From Sphingomonas sp. (GTDB lineage: Bacteria; Pseudomonadota; Alphaproteobacteria; Sphingomonadales; Sphingomonadaceae), in assembly GCA_017418975.1 (NCBI GenBank), contig JAFOMG010000011.1, forward strand, positions 682,001 through 746,000: a DNA stretch of 64,000 nt, in the 5' to 3' direction. Of this stretch, positions 8,277 to 16,362 are shown piece after piece; the stretch's first letter is position 1; each line of letters starts with the position of its first letter. A program made the position numbers and the translations under genes. The notes beneath the pieces are model-generated. The model worked only from the letters and a program-made list of their open reading frames with translations, was not told the origin of the DNA and searched no databases.

Positions 8277-9335
8277 ATGCCGCTTCTCGAAGCCCGCAAG
8301 ACCTACAAGCCTTTCGAATATCCCTGGGCGTTCGAGTTCTGGAAGCGCCAGCAGCAGATCCACTGGCTGCCGGAAGAGGTGCCGCTCGGCGAGGATTGCC
8401 GCGACTGGGCGCAGAAGCTCACCGATCACGAGCGCAACCTGCTCACCCAGATCTTCCGCTTCTTCACCCAGGCGGACGTGGAAGTGCAGGATTGCTACCA
8501 CGAGAAATACGGCCGCGTGTTCAAGCCGACCGAGATCAAGATGATGCTGACCGCGTTCAGCAACATGGAGACGGTCCATATCGCCGCCTATTCGCACCTG
8601 CTCGACACGATCGGCATGCCCGAGACCGAATATGCCGCCTTCCTCCAGTATAAGGAGATGAAGGACAAGCATGACTATCTGAGCACTTTCGGCGTCGATA
8701 CCGACGAGGACATCGCCAAGACGCTGGCCATGTTCGGCGGCTTCACCGAGGGGCTGCAGCTCTTCGCTTCGTTCGCGATGCTGATGAACTTCCCGCGCTT
8801 CAACAAGATGAAGGGCATGGGCCAGATCGTGTCCTGGTCGGTGCGCGACGAGAGCCTGCACTGCGAGGGCATCATCCGGCTGTTCCATGCCTTCTGCAAG
8901 GAGCGCAACTGCCTTACCCCGTCGGTGCGCGACGACATTCTCGACATGTGCCAGAAGACGGTGCGCATCGAGGACGCATTCATCGACCTGGTGTTCGAGA
9001 TGGGCCCGGTGAACGGGATGACGCCCAAGGAAATCAAGAAATATGTCCGCTACATCGCGGACTGGCGCCTGGGCCAGCTCGGCCTGAAGCCGATCTACAT
9101 GGTCGAGGAGCACCCGCTGCCCTGGCTCGCCCCGCTGCTGAACGGCGTGGAGCACGCCAATTTCTTCGAGACCCGCGCGACCGAATATTCGAAGGCGGCG
9201 ACCCGCGGCGCCTGGAACGAAGTGTGGGATTCGTTCGACAAGCGCCAGAAGGCGAAGGTGACGCCGGTGGCCAACGAGGATGGCGGCGAAGGCGGGCCGG
9301 ACATGTTCTCGAAGGCGGGGATTGCGGCGGAGTGA
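8277..9335 (+). CDS. nrdB: Class I ribonucleoside-diphosphate reductase, beta subunit
   Basis: 352-residue radical-generating partner of NrdA. Di-metal ligands and the radical tyrosine fall in the canonical order: Asp in FFTQADVEVQD, then Glu98-x2-His101-x3-Tyr105 (ETVHIAAY), Glu in GGFTEGLQ, and Glu-x2-His in RDESLHCEG. A tyrosine is present at the radical position, so a standard tyrosyl-radical enzyme is expected. No ATP-cone is fused at the N-terminus, so neither subunit carries the overall activity switch. Its stop overlaps the next gene by 4 bases (GTGA). Confidence 0.97.
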   Translation: MPLLEARKTYKPFEYPWAFEFWKRQQQIHWLPEEVPLGEDCRDWAQKLTDHERNLLTQIFRFFTQADVEVQDCYHEKYGRVFKPTEIKMMLTAFSNMETVHIAAYSHLLDTIGMPETEYAAFLQYKEMKDKHDYLSTFGVDTDEDIAKTLAMFGGFTEGLQLFASFAMLMNFPRFNKMKGMGQIVSWSVRDESLHCEGIIRLFHAFCKERNCLTPSVRDDILDMCQKTVRIEDAFIDLVFEMGPVNGMTPKEIKKYVRYIADWRLGQLGLKPIYMVEEHPLPWLAPLLNGVEHANFFETRATEYSKAATRGAWNEVWDSFDKRQKAKVTPVANEDGGEGGPDMFSKAGIAAE

Positions 9336-9757
9336 GAGACGCCGAGAATTTCCGGGAGGCGTTCTTATATGCGAACGCCAACCGGGATTTCATATCTAGC
9401 GAACTCGCGGATGTGCTGCGCTACTTGGTGCGCGCCATGGTGGCAGATGATCCGTCGAGTTCGCTTTCCGGTGCCGCCCAGAAGATGTCCTTTGTGGAAG
9501 ACTTGCTCCAACGCTGTCAGGAACCGCTAACTTGGTACGATCTCTTCCAGGCTTCCGTTGACGATATCAGGAACGGCATTCCCGATGACGCTGACGAATG
9601 GAGGTACATCAGGGCAGCAAAGAAAGGTACGAAATACCTAGTGGAGGGTTCGGCAAGGGATAATTTAGCTGCTGCGCGCGCATCCAAGGCATTCGATGCT
9701 TTCAGGAACGCTATCAAATGGTCAGACGAAGCGCGCAAGCATCGCAGTGAATTTTAG
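9332..9757 (+). CDS. Unknown protein translationally coupled to nrdB
   Basis: 141 residues starting at the GTG that overlaps the nrdB stop (GTGA). Soluble and mostly helical in appearance, with a conserved-looking stretch (RYLVRAMVADDPSSSLSGAA). No family recognised. Base composition is clearly more AT-rich than nrdB and third codon positions are less GC-biased, which suggests later acquisition or relaxed codon use. It converges with and overlaps by 3 bases the toxin gene on the other strand. Confidence 0.65.
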   Translation: MRDAENFREAFLYANANRDFISSELADVLRYLVRAMVADDPSSSLSGAAQKMSFVEDLLQRCQEPLTWYDLFQASVDDIRNGIPDDADEWRYIRAAKKGTKYLVEGSARDNLAAARASKAFDAFRNAIKWSDEARKHRSEF

Positions 9758-10068
9758 GAATGTTCACTGGGCGATGTGCTTGGCTGAACTGATTGCGCAT
9801 CCTCATCCCGTGCCCCATGCCGGATGCGCAGGATGATCACCGTGTTGCCCTCCACGCGATATCGCAGGATATAGGGCCAGACGCTGGTCATTTCGCGCCG
9901 GCCTTCGCCTGCGTCGCGGCCGCGTTCCGAGAACTCCGCCAAACCGTCCGCCACTGCGATCAACCGCTCGCCCAGCCGCGATGCCGCGCCGGGATTGAAA
10001 GCGGAGACATAGGCAAGAATGGCCTCGAGATGGCTGATCGCCTCCTCGGTCCAGACGATCTTGCGCAA
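9754..10068 (-). CDS. RelE/ParE-family toxin
   Basis: 104-residue type II toxin. The family shape is clear: IVWTEEAISHLEAILAYVS at the N-terminus, a Leu/Arg-rich middle, then WPYILRYRVEGNTVIILRIRHGAR, the usual RelE/ParE ending. The start is a TTG at 10068, one base after the stop of the upstream antitoxin gene (TAG-C-TTG), so the pair is translationally coupled with antitoxin first. Whether it is a ribonuclease (RelE-like) or gyrase poison (ParE-like) cannot be decided here; the lack of strong RelE catalytic residues leans to ParE. Confidence 0.88.
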   Translation of the reverse strand: MRKIVWTEEAISHLEAILAYVSAFNPGAASRLGERLIAVADGLAEFSERGRDAGEGRREMTSVWPYILRYRVEGNTVIILRIRHGARDEDAQSVQPSTSPSEHS

Positions 10069-10069
10069 G

Positions 10070-10246
10070 CTATTCGCCGGCTTCGGGGCGCGGCAGCGGT
10101 GCTTCGGTTCCCCAGGAAGCGATCCAGCGCTTCACGGCATCATGCCCCACCAGCCGGCCCGCCCTCACATCGGCCTCGGCACGCGCATCCGCCGCCGCTT
10201 CGGCAGCAGGGTCGCGTTCGTCGAACAGGGAACGTTCGCGGGTCAT
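10070..10246 (-). CDS. Antitoxin of RelE/ParE module
   Basis: Short antitoxin, 58 residues from MTRERSLFDER at 10246. The helical stretch RAGRLVGHDAVKRWIASWGT is the segment commonly found at the C-terminal, toxin-binding end of antitoxins paired with ParE-like toxins. The frame stays open upstream to 10366, but that extension is Cys/Arg-rich and unlike the family, so the later start is preferred. It is directly followed by the toxin gene. Confidence 0.75.
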   Translation of the reverse strand: MTRERSLFDERDPAAEAAADARAEADVRAGRLVGHDAVKRWIASWGTEAPLPRPEAGE

Positions 10247-10445
10247 GCCGAGGAAATACCAGCTTCGCGCTCTCGTCGAAACCCCCACCGTGTCCCCCAT
10301 GCAACACCCCCGCCGCAATCCCATGCTGCAATGCAACCCGGCGGACTCCTTGTGCATTGACCCCACGCCCCGCCGCCAGCGCCCGCGTATCTGGGACGCC
10401 TTCGGCGGGGCGAGTGTTTGAATTAGTCACGAGGTTCCCCCCGAC

Positions 10446-11081
10446 ATGCGTAAACTCCTCGCCGCCGCGGCATTCGCCGCGCTGCCCTTCGCCGTCCCCG
10501 CCGCCCAGGCCCAGGATACCGGCGCCGACGGCGCGCCCATCGAGACCGCCGCTGCCACCGCCGCCCCGGCGCGGACCGCGCCCGACGGCACCCGCGCCTT
10601 CGGGATCGAGCCCTATATCGGCATCATGGGCGGCTATGAGCGGTTCGATCGCCAGTCCAACGCCGGCATCCCCATCCCGGCGAACGGCAAGGCCTATGAC
10701 GGCGCGCTGGTCCAGGGCGTCGCCGGGATCAACATTCCGCTCGGGCCCGTCTTTGTCGGTGCCGAGGGCAATGTCGCCAAGGGCGTCAAGGGCGATATCG
10801 ACTGGGAATATGGCGCCGCCGGCCGCTTCGGCCTGCGCGCGGGCGAGAGCGGCATGATCTATGGCAAGGTCGGCTATCAATGGGTCAATTTCGACGCGCT
10901 GGGCAACAACAGCCGCGACTATCACGCGATGACCTATGGCGCCGGCGTCGAAGTGGGGCCGAAGGACATCGGCCTGGGCGGCGTCACCGGCAATGGCGGC
11001 GTGCGCCTGCGCATGGAGATCAACACGTTCAACAACGCCAAGAGCTTCCGCCCGATGGCGGGCGTGATCGCGCACTTCTAG
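10446..11081 (+). CDS. Outer-membrane beta-barrel protein, opacity/OmpA-barrel type
   Basis: 211 residues with a signal peptide (cleavage after VPAAQA, about residue 22) and a Thr/Ala-rich linker. The barrel follows, with alternating hydrophobic strands from about residue 55 (GIEPYIGIMGGYERFD) to the terminal strand MAGVIAHF ending in Phe, the outer-membrane insertion signal. Porin-like surface proteins of this class (Omp25/Opa family) are structural or adhesive, and no enzyme residues are seen. Single gene with a stable hairpin just downstream (11093-11131). Confidence 0.85.
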   Translation: MRKLLAAAAFAALPFAVPAAQAQDTGADGAPIETAAATAAPARTAPDGTRAFGIEPYIGIMGGYERFDRQSNAGIPIPANGKAYDGALVQGVAGINIPLGPVFVGAEGNVAKGVKGDIDWEYGAAGRFGLRAGESGMIYGKVGYQWVNFDALGNNSRDYHAMTYGAGVEVGPKDIGLGGVTGNGGVRLRMEINTFNNAKSFRPMAGVIAHF

Positions 11082-11092
11082 GCGACGCATGC

Positions 11093-11131
11093 GGCGCCGG
11101 CGGCACATCCTCGGGCTGTGCCGCCGGCGCC
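11093..11131 (+). terminator. Hairpin after outer-membrane protein gene
   Basis: Perfect 15-base stem (GGCGCCGGCGGCACA with its complement) around a 9-base loop, 12 bases after the stop codon at 11081. A run of T is lacking, so it could protect the message 3' end as well as end transcription. Confidence 0.55.
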
Positions 11132-11407
11132 GCCGCTGCATGCAAGTATATGAAGATATTGGTTCGCGCAGAAAGCGCAGCGGGCGCGGAGAAGGTCGGC
11201 GCATCGCGTGACCGCCTCTCTACGCACGGAGCCGGCAAGATTGTCGTCGACCGAGCCTTTCGATGCGCAAGCTCCGCGTCCTCCGGGCCCCCCGCGCGAA
11301 CATTCTTCTCCTCGCATGCCTGTGCCCCGGCATGAGAGCCTGCTGTCCTACAACAACCTATATGGTTATCTAATTCGGCTCCATTCAAACCGGAAGGAGC
11401 CCATGCC
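11132..11407. other. Non-coding stretch before HTH gene
   Basis: No gene visible. It contains a small AT-rich patch at 11340-11375 with the half-palindrome AACCTATATGGTTA at 11355-11368, whose 11-base core recurs at 18632-18642. A good ribosome binding site (AAGGAG at 11394-11399) serves the gene at 11408. Confidence 0.5.
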
Positions 11408-11980
11408 ATGGAACACCAGCCCATCCAGCCGGAAGCGGCCGATACGCTTGCCCCCTACACTCCCATTGCCCTGCGCGCCCGCCATGACGGTTGGACCGCC
11501 GATCGCCAGCGCGGCTTCCTCATCGCGCTGGCGGAGACCGGCTGCATATCCGAAGCCTGTGCGGCGGTGGGGCTCACGGCGCGCTCGGCCTATCGCCTGC
11601 GCCGCCGCCCGGACGCCACCGGCTTCGCCGAAGCCTGGAACGATGCGCTGCTCGTCGCCAGCGCCCGGCTGACCACGCTTGCCTTTGAACGGGCCGCGCG
11701 GGGCACGATCCGCGAATATTGGAAGAATGGCGAGCTCGTCGCCGAATGCCGCCAGCCTTCGGACCAGCTGCTCAAGTTCCTGCTCCAGCATCTGCGCGGC
11801 GACTGGTTCGGCCGCGACGCGATCGTCCAGCCGGCCGAGGGCGCGCGCCGGCGCTTCGATGCGGCGCTGGACGGGTTGGCCGACAATGCGGAGCTCGCCG
11901 ATCCGCTCATGCTGCGCGACTATCGGGCGGAGCCGCCCCATGACCTGATCGCGCCGCCCGGCGAGGACGAGGAATGGTGA
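11408..11980 (+). CDS. Helix-turn-helix protein of unknown role
   Basis: 190 residues. Residues 28-65 (DGWTADRQRGFLIALAETG to SAYRLRRRPDATGFAEAW) form a helix-turn-helix resembling those of phage terminase small subunits and related sphingomonad proteins. The rest is a helical Leu-rich region (LLKFLLQHLRGDWFGRDA) and an acidic tail. The start at 11408 has AAGGAG 8 bases upstream. No phage genes are near, so a host regulator derived from such a fold is more likely than a packaging protein. Confidence 0.7.
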   Translation: MEHQPIQPEAADTLAPYTPIALRARHDGWTADRQRGFLIALAETGCISEACAAVGLTARSAYRLRRRPDATGFAEAWNDALLVASARLTTLAFERAARGTIREYWKNGELVAECRQPSDQLLKFLLQHLRGDWFGRDAIVQPAEGARRRFDAALDGLADNAELADPLMLRDYRAEPPHDLIAPPGEDEEW

Positions 11981-12063
11981 GCCGCGCGCGATGGGGTCGG
12001 TACCTTCGCGACCTTTCGCGCCGGTTCGGTCCGCGCTCGGCCGCGACGAGGAACGAGGAAAAT

Positions 12064-12212
12064 GGTTCACGCGGAGACGCGGAGGCGCGGAGGAGCAGTA
12101 TTCGCGGCAGCGCCATCCGCCGGGCCGATGGCAGGAGGGGCGCTGGCCTGAGATGGAAGCGCCGCCGGCGCGGCGAGCCACGTATCTCCGCGCCACCGTG
12201 CCCGCGTGAACC
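12064..12212. repeat. 149-bp element with imperfect terminal inverted repeats (MITE-like)
   Basis: The left end (12064-12092) begins GGTTCACGCGGAGACGCGG and the right end (12186-12212) is its imperfect inverted copy (CTCCGCGCC ... CCGCGTGAACC), about 28 bases each. It has no coding potential of its own and sits in the 267-base gap between the HTH gene and the convergent lipase gene. It could be a miniature mobile element or a large BIME-type palindrome. Confidence 0.6.
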
Positions 12213-12247
12213 TTCCGCGTCGCGCCCCTGCGCCGGCGCGCGAGGAT

Positions 12248-13207
12248 CTACGCCCGCTTGCGCGCGCGGCCCTCGCCATGATCGCACACCGCTTCGCCGT
12301 CGCAGATCAGCCGGTCATAGCCGCTGCCCGGGCAGATCGCATGAGCGGTCAGGATCGCCGGGGTCAGCGCCTCGAGGCCGGCGCCGCGCCGGTCGAGCAG
12401 GCGGCGCACGGGGCGGCGCGAGCCGGTCCAGGCCTGATGGCCGGCCCTGGGCGCCGGGGCCGGGGCCACCAGCAGGCCGACCGGGCGATAATCGGCGACG
12501 GCAAGTCTGGGGAACACGCCCCTGGCGATCGTCCGTGCCCAGGCCGGCGTGGCGGGGCTCAGCGGCAGATGCGGCACCACGTCGCCCGGCATCTCGTAGC
12601 GCAGGCAGGCGATGCGGGTGCGGCCATAGCTGGCGGCGAAGTCGGCATTGCCCGCGCGCGCCGCGGCGATGGTGGCGACGCTCACCGGCAGGTCCGCCCA
12701 TTCCTTCACCTGGGCCGATCGCATCGCCGCCAGATTGGCGAGCGCGCCGCCCTTGCTGTGGCCGGTGACGAACAGGTGCCGCCGCGCCTTGCGGTCGAGC
12801 AGGCTCTGGTCGAGCATCGCCTGGATCGCGGTGCGCACGCCCGGGCCCGAGCCCGCGTCGTTCCACAGCCGGCGCGCCGATTCGGCGAAGCCGAAATGCA
12901 CGCCGCCGCCATAATGCGAATCCTCGACGCACAGCGAGAAAGCGTCGTTCAGCCAGTCGAGCACCACGTCCCAGCCATCATGCGCGCCGCCGAAAAAGGG
13001 CGGGAGCGAGCCGCGGAACGCGACCACCACGCCCTCCGGCGTGCGGCCGACGAGCGCCTGGTCGATCTCGCGCTGGCCGAGCGCGCTGTCGCGGCGCACG
13101 ACGAAGGGCGCCTCGATCCAGCCGACATTGCGGCCATGGACCTGCATGGCGGGCTGATAGGCCTGGCTGGAAGCGTAGAGCAGGCGGCGTTTCATGCAGT
13201 CGTGCAT
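12248..13207 (-). CDS. Lipase class 3 family protein
   Basis: 319-residue alpha/beta hydrolase of the lipase-3 (PF01764-type) group. The nucleophile elbow GHSKGGALA lies near residue 145, preceded by VVVAFRGSLPP, the usual oxyanion-side stretch. Downstream Asp (MPGDVVPHLPL) fits the triad. A Lys at the fourth position of the elbow is common in this family. The start at 13207 (MHDCMKRRLL) is favoured by GGGGAG 8 bases upstream. No signal peptide, so probably cytosolic. Substrate unknown. Confidence 0.85.
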   Translation of the reverse strand: MHDCMKRRLLYASSQAYQPAMQVHGRNVGWIEAPFVVRRDSALGQREIDQALVGRTPEGVVVAFRGSLPPFFGGAHDGWDVVLDWLNDAFSLCVEDSHYGGGVHFGFAESARRLWNDAGSGPGVRTAIQAMLDQSLLDRKARRHLFVTGHSKGGALANLAAMRSAQVKEWADLPVSVATIAAARAGNADFAASYGRTRIACLRYEMPGDVVPHLPLSPATPAWARTIARGVFPRLAVADYRPVGLLVAPAPAPRAGHQAWTGSRRPVRRLLDRRGAGLEALTPAILTAHAICPGSGYDRLICDGEAVCDHGEGRARKRA

Positions 13208-13342
13208 CGGCAATACTCCCCGAACCATACAGCCTTGCCCCGGCGCATGGTGTGCAGGCAATTAGGGTTAACCCCGGAGTCCAAAATCGCGAAGCCGGGC
13301 TTTCGTTGCGCTGAACCGGAACGAAGCGCCCGGGCGATCCGC

Positions 13343-13819
13343 TCAGTGATGGTCGTCGGGCTTGCGATAGGCGTCGTGACAGGCCTTGCAGGCCTTGCCC
13401 ACTTCGCCGAACTGCGTGGCGAAGCCGGGCTTGTCGCCCGCCTTGGCAAGATCGGCGAGCTTGGCCGCCGCCGCCGCATAGTCGGCGGCGCGCGCCTCGA
13501 AGCCGGCGCGGTCGCTCCACACGGCGGGCAGCGCCTCGGACGAGGCGATGCCGGTGCCGGCGGGGAACATGCCGGGGATCGCCCGGGCCCAGCCGGCGAG
13601 CGCGCGGGCGGCGAAGCCCAGTGCCTTGGGATCGTCGCCACGGTCGATGCCCGCCTTGATCTGGCCGAACAGCGCGCCGGACAGCAGGAAGGCCGCCTTG
13701 CGGCCGGCGATCACGTCCGCGGCCGGATCGGCGGACACGGCGCGGCTGGCCGGGGCAGTGGCCGCGAGGCCGGTGAACAGCGCCGCCGCGGCGCCGAGTG
13801 CGAGCATGGAAGTGCGCAT
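13343..13819 (-). CDS. Cytochrome c' (class II cytochrome c)
   Basis: 158-residue periplasmic four-helix-bundle cytochrome. It has a signal peptide (MRTSMLALGAAAALFTGLAA), then FLLSGALFGQIKAGID, a Trp-rich helix and the C-terminal heme site Cys144-Lys-Ala-Cys147-His148. The start at 13819 has GGGAG at the right distance. Such proteins bind heme with an open sixth position and are linked to NO binding or electron transfer. Its neighbours give no further hint. Confidence 0.9.
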   Translation of the reverse strand: MRTSMLALGAAAALFTGLAATAPASRAVSADPAADVIAGRKAAFLLSGALFGQIKAGIDRGDDPKALGFAARALAGWARAIPGMFPAGTGIASSEALPAVWSDRAGFEARAADYAAAAAKLADLAKAGDKPGFATQFGEVGKACKACHDAYRKPDDHH

Positions 13820-13937
13820 GGATTCGCTCCCTTGGTCGGAGAAGGCGAGGCTAGGCTTCCTGCCTTCGATCCGCAACGGCCGCGCAACCTTGTCCATTAT
13901 GGAGGTGGTTGCCGCCGAAACGGACCGGGGATCGCCT

Positions 13938-14147
13938 ATGCTGCCGGGCGTGGCAGAAGGCGAAGCTCCTCGGGTCGAGTATGCGTGCGAACGTTGCGGT
14001 GGTGTTGCCGTTACGCGCGACGCCTGGGCCGAATGGGACGTGAGTTCCCAGGCCTGGGCGCTCAGCGAGACGTTCGATTTCGCCTTCTGTCACCAATGCC
14101 ACCGCGAGACGCGGCTGGTGGCGAGATCGATCGGCTACCCTCCCTAG
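13938..14147 (+). CDS. Small zinc-ribbon protein
   Basis: 69 residues with two CxxC pairs (CERCGG and CHQCHRE) about 35 residues apart, a zinc ribbon. The acidic/aromatic middle (AWAEWDVSSQAWAL) is seen in a widespread small alphaproteobacterial family of unknown role. The start at 13938 is preceded by GGGGA. An upstream in-frame ATG at 13899 would add 13 residues. Divergent from the cytochrome c' gene. Confidence 0.65.
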   Translation: MLPGVAEGEAPRVEYACERCGGVAVTRDAWAEWDVSSQAWALSETFDFAFCHQCHRETRLVARSIGYPP

Positions 14148-14277
14148 GGTGGGCCGAAAGCGATCGCCGCCGGCCGGGTGCGCCCGGGCGTTGGTCGGAG
14201 CCGGGGAGGGGCCTCGCCAGTGACAGGCGCGAAGTCTTTCCCCGGCTTCGCTTGGGTATCGGGGCCGGGCGCCGATG

Positions 14278-16341
14278 CTAGTCGCCCGCCTTCAGCCGCC
14301 ACAGCACGAACGCCATCTCGTCGGCGGCTTCCTTCAGGCTCTCCCACCGGCCGGACTTGCCGCCATGGCCGGCGCCCATGTTGGTCTTGAGCACCAGCAC
14401 CTGGTCGTCGGTCTTGGTGGCGCGCAGCCTGGCGGCCCATTTGGCGGGCTCCCAATAGGTCACGCGCGGATCGTTGAGCCCGCCCGAGATGAACAGCGGC
14501 GGATAGGCCTGGGCAATGACATTGTCATAGGGCGAGTAGGAGCGGATCAGCGCGAACGCGGCCGGATCCGTCACCGGATTGCCCCATTCGGGCCATTCGC
14601 CCGGGGTGAGCGGCAGGCTCTCGTCGAGCATGGTGTTGAGCACGTCGACAAAGGGCACGTCGGCGACGACCACCGCCCACAGCTCGGGGTCGGAATTGAT
14701 CACCGCGCCCATCAGCTCGCCGCCCGCCGAGCGGCCCGCGATGGCGATGCCGCCCTTGTGCGTGAAGCCCCGGTCGATCAGTCCCCTGGCGACGTCGACG
14801 AAATCGTTGAAGCTGTTGGTGCGCTTCTCGAGCTTGCCGTCGAGATACCATTGCTGGCCGAGATCGTCGCCGCCCCGGATATGGGCGATGGCGAAGGCGA
14901 CGCCGCGATCGAGGAACGAGATGCGGCTGGTCGAGAAGCCGGGCGGGATCGCATAGCCATAGGCGCCATAGGCATAGAGATAGAGCTTGCCCGTGCCGTC
15001 CCTGGGGAAGTCCTTCGGATAGACGACGGAGACGGGCACCTCGGTGCCGTCGCGGGCGGCGATCTTCAGCCGTTCGGTGCGGTATTTCGATCCGTCATAG
15101 CCCGAGGGGATCTCCTGCACCTTCAGCGTCTCGAACTCGCCCGTCGCGACGCTATAGTCATAGACCGTGCCCGGCGTGACCATCGACTCATAGCCGATGC
15201 GCAGCTTGGCCATCGCATATTCGGGATTGTCGCCCAGCCCCGCGACATAGCTCGCCTCGGGGAATTTGAGCCGCACCGGGGCGATGGCCGGGTCGTAGCG
15301 GTGGAGCTCGATCTGATCGAGCCCGTCCTCGCGCCCCTCGACGATGAAATAGTCGGCGAAGCAGGTGACGCCGGTCATGTAGAAATGCGCCGACGGGCCG
15401 ATCCGCTCGGTCCATTCGCCGGGCGTCGCCACCGGCGCGGTCACCAGCCGGAACTGGGGGTCGATATCGTTGGTGTGGATGAACAGCGTGCCGTCATGCT
15501 CGTCCACGTCATATTCGCGGCCCGGCTTGCGCGGGCTGACGCAGACCATCGGCCGGGAGGGATCCTCGGGCGAGAGGAGATAGACTTCGCTCGTCACATG
15601 GTCGCCGGTCGAGACCAGCAGATAGTTGCGCGACTGGGTTTCGCCCACCGCGACGCGGTAGCCCTCATCGGCTTCCTTGAAGAGCTCGACGTCCCGCGCC
15701 ACCGGCTCGCCGAGCTTGTGCCAGCGGGCATTGTCGGTCCGCCAATTCTCGTTGGCGAGGCCGTAGAGGAAGCCCTTCGAGTCCGCGGTCCAGACGATTT
15801 CGGAGAGCATGCCGGGGATCGTGTCCGGCAGCAGCGCGCCGCTCTCGAGGTCCTTCACCCGGACCTCGAACCGCTCCGAGCCGTTGTCGTCGACGGCATA
15901 GGCGAGCAGCCGGCCGTCCGGGCTCACCGAAAAGGCGCCGAGCCGGAAATATTCCTTGCCCTCGGCCAGGGCCGGCTCGTCGAGGATCATCACGTCCTCG
16001 CCGCCGTCCACATGGCGCCGCCACCAGCGCGGATATTCGCCGCCGGTCTCGTAGTCGGTCCAGTAGAGCCAGTCGCCGTCCTTTTGGGGCACGGTCGATT
16101 CGTCTTCCTTGATCCGCCCGCGCATCTCGGTGAACAGCGTCTCGCTGAGCGGCTTGAGCGGCGCCATCACCTTCTCGAAATAGCCGTTCTCCGCCTCAAG
16201 ATAGGCGAGCACATCCTTGTCGGCGACGTTGGGATAGGCCGGATCCTTGAGCCAGGCCCAGGGGTCCTCGATGGTGACGCCGTGGCGCGTGAAGCTGTGC
16301 GGGCGGGTGCCGGCGACGGGCGGCGCGGGAAGATCGGTCAT
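14278..16341 (-). CDS. ptrB: Oligopeptidase B / prolyl oligopeptidase family S9A peptidase
   Basis: 687 residues, the usual length for oligopeptidase B. The N-terminal part starts FTRHGVTIEDPWAWLKDP and forms the seven-bladed propeller. The C-terminal alpha/beta hydrolase carries Ser538 in AGRSAGGELMG, with the downstream Asp and the final His in NMGAGHGGKSGR. Acidic residues that give Arg/Lys specificity lie in the expected C-terminal stretch. Cytosolic cleavage of short peptides after basic residues is expected. It is followed 21 bases upstream by an MFS gene on the same strand. Confidence 0.95.
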   Translation of the reverse strand: MTDLPAPPVAGTRPHSFTRHGVTIEDPWAWLKDPAYPNVADKDVLAYLEAENGYFEKVMAPLKPLSETLFTEMRGRIKEDESTVPQKDGDWLYWTDYETGGEYPRWWRRHVDGGEDVMILDEPALAEGKEYFRLGAFSVSPDGRLLAYAVDDNGSERFEVRVKDLESGALLPDTIPGMLSEIVWTADSKGFLYGLANENWRTDNARWHKLGEPVARDVELFKEADEGYRVAVGETQSRNYLLVSTGDHVTSEVYLLSPEDPSRPMVCVSPRKPGREYDVDEHDGTLFIHTNDIDPQFRLVTAPVATPGEWTERIGPSAHFYMTGVTCFADYFIVEGREDGLDQIELHRYDPAIAPVRLKFPEASYVAGLGDNPEYAMAKLRIGYESMVTPGTVYDYSVATGEFETLKVQEIPSGYDGSKYRTERLKIAARDGTEVPVSVVYPKDFPRDGTGKLYLYAYGAYGYAIPPGFSTSRISFLDRGVAFAIAHIRGGDDLGQQWYLDGKLEKRTNSFNDFVDVARGLIDRGFTHKGGIAIAGRSAGGELMGAVINSDPELWAVVVADVPFVDVLNTMLDESLPLTPGEWPEWGNPVTDPAAFALIRSYSPYDNVIAQAYPPLFISGGLNDPRVTYWEPAKWAARLRATKTDDQVLVLKTNMGAGHGGKSGRWESLKEAADEMAFVLWRLKAGD

Positions 16342-16362
16342 CCGCCTTCCCTAGCGCGCGCC

